Below, piece by piece: positions 60,737-64,000 of a stretch of 64,000 nucleotides of DNA. The first letter of the stretch is position 1; each line of letters starts with the position of its first letter. The DNA is from Acidobacteriota bacterium (GTDB lineage Bacteria > Acidobacteriota > Thermoanaerobaculia > Gp7-AA8), in contig QHVT01000027.1 in NCBI GenBank assembly GCA_003223645.1, forward strand, positions 1-64,000, written 5' to 3'. Under the pieces are notes generated by a model. That model made no database searches, was not told the DNA's origin, and saw only the letters and a list, made by a program, of their open reading frames with translations. Made by a program: the position numbers and the translations under genes.

Positions 60737-62134
60737 TCAGAACAACTCTTCAATCGGCCCATACTTCCCGGTCTTCGCGTCCGGTACATACTCGAAGCCG
60801 CGGCCGAGCGGATCGTCGGTGCGCATGGTCGTGTAGTCGATGCCGAGGGCGGAGTACATCGACGAGGTGACATCCTCGGGGCGCACGTCGCGGTTGGCGC
60901 TCCAGCCATACTCGACGACCTTGTCGCCGACCGCGTCGGTCTTGCCGATGATGCGTCCGCCTTTGACGCCGCCGCCGGCGAAGACGTAGGAGTTGCGGAG
61001 GAAGTGATCGCGTCCGCCCTGATTGGTGAGCGGTCCGGGGGTGCGTCCGAACTCGCCGAGGATCACGATGAAGGTCTCATCGAGAAGCGTCTTGCCGGGA
61101 TTCGCGCCGGCGGTGGTGGAGAGATCGGTGAACAGCGCGCCGAGCGCGTCGTCGAGCTGCTTCGACTGCGTGTAGATCGACTGCGCGGCGGCCTTGTTGT
61201 AGATGTCGGAGTGATGGTCCCATCCGCCGAGGGTGGTCTGCACGAAGCGCGTGCCTTTGTTCGCGCCGACGAGATTGCGCGCGACGATCAGAGAGTCGCC
61301 GAACGTGGTCGCGCCATAGCGCGTGTGGTCGGCGTCGTTGAACGAGAAGATCGCGTTGATGCCGGGCGCCTTCATGAGCGCGCGCGACTGGTCGTAGAAG
61401 TCGTTCATGTCCATCGACGGCTTGCCGAGCGCGCCGCTGGTGCGCGCGAGGTCGAGCGAATGGAGCAGGTCCCAGCGGCGATCGAAACGCGTCGCGCCGT
61501 CGGGATGATTGAGCGTCGCGAGTCCGGTCGATGCGGTGGTGACGCCGAACGGCGCGTATTTCGCGGGGAGATAGCCGGACGTCGGGATCGCGCCGGAGTT
61601 GAGCGCGATGAAGCCGGGCAGCACGTCGCTGACCGTCCGCTTGAGCTGGAACTCGAGCGACACGACCGCGCCGATGTGCGGAGCGATCGCGCCGGTGGCA
61701 CCGCCCGGGTTGCGCGCGATCTGCGCCCAGGTCTGTCCGAGCTGGTGCACGGCCGCCCACGCCAGTCCGCTGCGCGCGATCGAGAGCTTGTCGAGATGCG
61801 CGGCGGTCTTCGGCATCAGTCCCTGCGGCCAGCGCGTGCTGCCGTAGGTCGTCGGCGCGAAGTCGGACGGCGTCCACGATCCTTCTTTCAGGTCCCACAA
61901 GTCGACGTGACTCGGGGCGCCGCTGAGAAAGATGAAGATGCAGTTTCGCGCGCTGTTGCGCAGCGAGACGTTCGGCGCGACTTCGGCGGCGGAGAGCAGC
62001 CGCGGATCGAGCACGTCGGCGAAGTACGAGGCGACGATTCCCGTTCCCGCGATGCGCAGAAAGTTGCGGCGCGAGAAACCTTCACCTTGCAGCGGAAAGT
62101 GGCCGGTGTCGGGATGCTTGCACTTGCATTTCAT
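60737..62134 (-). CDS. DUF1501 exported protein
   Basis: The protein has 465 residues from ATG 62134; the upstream gene's stop overlaps by ATGA. A Tat-type signal is visible (SRRNFLRIAGTGIVASYF). DUF1501 marks: IFIFLSGAPSHVDLWDLK, LGGWDHHSDIY, ILGEFGRTPGPLTNQGGRDHF and YVFAGGGVKGGRIIGKTD. Such proteins resemble alkaline-phosphatase/sulfatase folds and are always linked to DUF1549/DUF1553 partners in Planctomycetes and related phyla. The function is not known. An N-terminal Cys-rich stretch (MKCKCKHPDTGH) precedes the signal. Confidence 0.9.
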   Translation of the reverse strand: MKCKCKHPDTGHFPLQGEGFSRRNFLRIAGTGIVASYFADVLDPRLLSAAEVAPNVSLRNSARNCIFIFLSGAPSHVDLWDLKEGSWTPSDFAPTTYGSTRWPQGLMPKTAAHLDKLSIARSGLAWAAVHQLGQTWAQIARNPGGATGAIAPHIGAVVSLEFQLKRTVSDVLPGFIALNSGAIPTSGYLPAKYAPFGVTTASTGLATLNHPDGATRFDRRWDLLHSLDLARTSGALGKPSMDMNDFYDQSRALMKAPGINAIFSFNDADHTRYGATTFGDSLIVARNLVGANKGTRFVQTTLGGWDHHSDIYNKAAAQSIYTQSKQLDDALGALFTDLSTTAGANPGKTLLDETFIVILGEFGRTPGPLTNQGGRDHFLRNSYVFAGGGVKGGRIIGKTDAVGDKVVEYGWSANRDVRPEDVTSSMYSALGIDYTTMRTDDPLGRGFEYVPDAKTGKYGPIEELF

Positions 62135-63969
62135 TGGAACAAGAACTCCAGGCTGTTGAGCAGCACGAACTGCAGGTCTTCGGCGCGATCGTTGAGCGTG
62201 CCGGCCTTCAGATAGTCGATGGCGATCTGGCGCTCCTGCGCGGTCGGTTTGCGCGAGAGCGTCGCGAGGTACAGCTGATCGGTGACCGTTCCGGGATCGG
62301 TCGTCGACGCCAGCACTTTGCTGACCGTTGAGTTGGCGGTGGCGCGGCGGATGCGCGTGACGACGTTCTGGTCGTTCATCATCGCCAGCGACTGGGTGAT
62401 CGATGAATCGTTCGAGCGCGCTGTGTCGTCGCGATCGCCGCGATTGAAGTCGTTGATGAAAGTCGTCGCGGTGACGCGCCGTCCTTCGAGCGGATCCGGC
62501 ATCTGCATCGCCATCGGCACGTTCGACATCCCTTGCACGGTGAACGACGCCGGCACGTTCGTCGCGATCGCCATCGAGTCGAACACGACCTCGGCCATCA
62601 TGCGCCGCGGATAGTGGCGCACGTAGTACGGCACGTAGGCGTCGTTCCACGCGCTCGGCGTGTACGTCGACGAGAGTTGATACGTGTTCGACGTCGCAAT
62701 CGTGCGCAGCAGCGACTTGAGGCTGTAGCCCTTGGCGATGAATTCGTCGGTGAGGGCTTCGAGCAGTTCCGGATGCGTCGGCTGCGTGGTGAGCTTGGTG
62801 AGATCGAATGCGTTCACCGGCTCGACGAGGCCGAGGCCGAACATTTCTTTCCAGAGATAGTTCACGGCGGCGCGCGCGAACTGGCGATCGGCGGTGAGAA
62901 TGCGTCCGTAGGCGACGCGATGGTCTTCACCGGACTTCGGTGTCTCGCCGTTCGTGAGGAACGCCGGCGTCACGATGTCGGACTCGCCCGCGTTCGGCGC
63001 GCGCGGCGACTTGTTGCCGTCGGTCGTGTTGAGGCGATACGCGCCGGCGGGATTCGTGCTGACGGTGAACTGCAGGATGTTCGCGTTGGGATTGGCGGGA
63101 TCGGTGTAGCGCTGTCCGCGCGATTGCGTCTGCGCGAAGAACGCGGCCATCTTCCAGAAGTCGGTGCGCGTCTTTCCGCGCAGGTACCAGTTGACGGTCT
63201 CGAGATGTCCCGCGCCGCTGTGGCAGGAGATGCAGAGCATCGGGATGCCGAGGAACTTTTCGGCGGAGTGCGCGGCGAGATTGTCGTACGTGTCCTGAAT
63301 CGGACCGTTGTTCTGCATCTGCCGCACGACGTAGTTCGCGGTGCCGGTGGTGAAGTTGAGACCGGCGCCGGAGAGGGCCTCGCGCACCATCTGGTCGTAC
63401 GGCTTGCCGGAGCTGATGGAGTCGCGGATCCAGGAGTAGTAAACGTTGCGGCCGAGGTAGTACTCGCGGCTGTTGTTCGCGACCTGCACGTTCTGCACGA
63501 GATCGCCGAACCACATCGTCCAGCGATCATTGAATGCCGTCGATGCGAGGAGCTGGTCGATCTTCTTCGCGCGCTTGTCCGGCGTCGTGTCGGCGATGAA
63601 CGCGAGCACTTCGGCGGAGGTCGGAATCGTGCCGGTGAGATCGAGGTAGGCGCGGCGGAGGAACTCTTCGTCCTTCGACGGTCCGGTCGGCAGCACGCCG
63701 TCTTTCTTCTGCTTCGCGCCGATCCAGGTGTCGATGAAGTTCGCGACCGGCAGCTCGGTGAGCGGATTGGTCGGCTTCCCGACCGAGCGCCGCTTCGACG
63801 TCGACGCGGTGGCGTTCGGCGCGAACGCCTGCGCGTTCGTGGCGAGCGTCCGGTAAAGGCTGTCCCGCTCGGCGGCGGGAGTCAGCGCGAACGGGCAGGC
63901 ACCGTCGCCCGCAAATGCCGGTGCGGCGAGCACCAGCGCCATCACAAGGACCGGTGATGTACGTTTCAT
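62131..63969 (-). CDS. DUF1549/DUF1553 protein with one haem c site
   Basis: The protein has 612 residues from ATG 63969 (TTG at 63975 is an upstream option). Signal: MKRTSPVLVMALVLAAPAFA. DUF1549 (residues about 60-280: FIDTWIGAKQKKDG, RRAYLDLTGTIPTSAEV, RWTMWFGDLV) is followed by DUF1553 (about 320-600: RQFARAAVNYLWKEMFGLGLVEPVNAFD, LTDEFIAKGYSLKSLLRTIATSNTYQ). One haem motif, CISCHSG, is present. It overlaps the DUF1501 gene by ATGA. Such pairs may act on sulfated or polymeric substrates. The exact role is not known. Confidence 0.9.
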   Translation of the reverse strand: MKRTSPVLVMALVLAAPAFAGDGACPFALTPAAERDSLYRTLATNAQAFAPNATASTSKRRSVGKPTNPLTELPVANFIDTWIGAKQKKDGVLPTGPSKDEEFLRRAYLDLTGTIPTSAEVLAFIADTTPDKRAKKIDQLLASTAFNDRWTMWFGDLVQNVQVANNSREYYLGRNVYYSWIRDSISSGKPYDQMVREALSGAGLNFTTGTANYVVRQMQNNGPIQDTYDNLAAHSAEKFLGIPMLCISCHSGAGHLETVNWYLRGKTRTDFWKMAAFFAQTQSRGQRYTDPANPNANILQFTVSTNPAGAYRLNTTDGNKSPRAPNAGESDIVTPAFLTNGETPKSGEDHRVAYGRILTADRQFARAAVNYLWKEMFGLGLVEPVNAFDLTKLTTQPTHPELLEALTDEFIAKGYSLKSLLRTIATSNTYQLSSTYTPSAWNDAYVPYYVRHYPRRMMAEVVFDSMAIATNVPASFTVQGMSNVPMAMQMPDPLEGRRVTATTFINDFNRGDRDDTARSNDSSITQSLAMMNDQNVVTRIRRATANSTVSKVLASTTDPGTVTDQLYLATLSRKPTAQERQIAIDYLKAGTLNDRAEDLQFVLLNSLEFLFQ

Positions 63970-64000
63970 ATGCAAATCCGACTCAGTCAGGTTCGTTGTC
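63970..64000. other. Right edge
   Basis: Only 31 bases; nothing but the 5' region of the DUF1549 gene is visible. No SD-like sequence is clear. Confidence 0.4.

Overview
The window is a 64 kb stretch of a GC-rich bacterial chromosome. The gene content suggests an environmental, probably aerobic Gram-negative bacterium, most likely in the Acidobacteriota (inference, no marker phylogeny possible here). Pointers are multihaem cytochromes, a DUF1549/DUF1553 plus DUF1501 pair, an HspR regulator downstream of dnaK, BNR-repeat secreted proteins, FHA/DUF4388 proteins, and abundant small palindromic repeats between genes.

Layout. 0.4-3.7 kb: a large secreted BNR/sialidase-fold protein. 4-8.6 kb: methionine-salvage genes mtnB-mtnD, a radical SAM gene flanked by a 20 bp direct repeat, a GT-C type membrane glycosyltransferase and a small secreted protein. 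8.7-13.7 kb: two overlapping paralogous ATP-grasp ligases, a secreted beta-helix protein and a decayed third ATP-grasp copy. 13.8-19.8 kb: a RiPP cluster that looks like a lanthipeptide system: a 71-residue Cys/Thr-rich precursor, an APH-type kinase, a HopA1-lyase/LanC-cyclase fusion and a two-gene ABC exporter. 19.8-20.5 kb: a 43 bp minisatellite with 14 full copies. 20.6-24.4 kb: an orphan RHH antitoxin, repeats, hspR, dnaK and a BI-1 family protein. 24.5-35 kb: a 1370-residue unknown membrane protein, DUF72, a lipoprotein, an NCS2 purine permease, an SDR-like protein, an FAD oxidoreductase and two convergent paralogous small proteins. 35.3-43 kb: a sensor kinase/response regulator pair, a DUF255 protein, a FadL-type porin, an M48 protease and a CPA2 antiporter. 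43-45 kb: four tail-collar (MdpB-like) proteins. 45.1-60.6 kb: a long minus-strand unit of FHA/cNMP/Fe-S/cytochrome genes. 60.7-64 kb: the DUF1501 and DUF1549/1553 pair.

Two gene systems stand out. First, the lanthipeptide-like cluster uses a kinase/lyase combination known from class V lanthipeptides and thioamitides, but fuses the HopA1 lyase to a LanC cyclase with intact zinc ligands. Second, the 45-60 kb unit reads as a possible electron conduit: flavin/Fe-S oxidoreductase with two cNMP domains, b-type membrane protein, FHA-TM-decahaem-TM-FHA protein, beta-barrel, decahaem LVIVD protein and a smaller multihaem cytochrome.

A third theme is repeat biology. Many intergenic gaps hold long inverted repeats, several built from 7-mer tandem units with a different unit at each site. 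Related palindromic elements also sit in frame inside at least three coding sequences.
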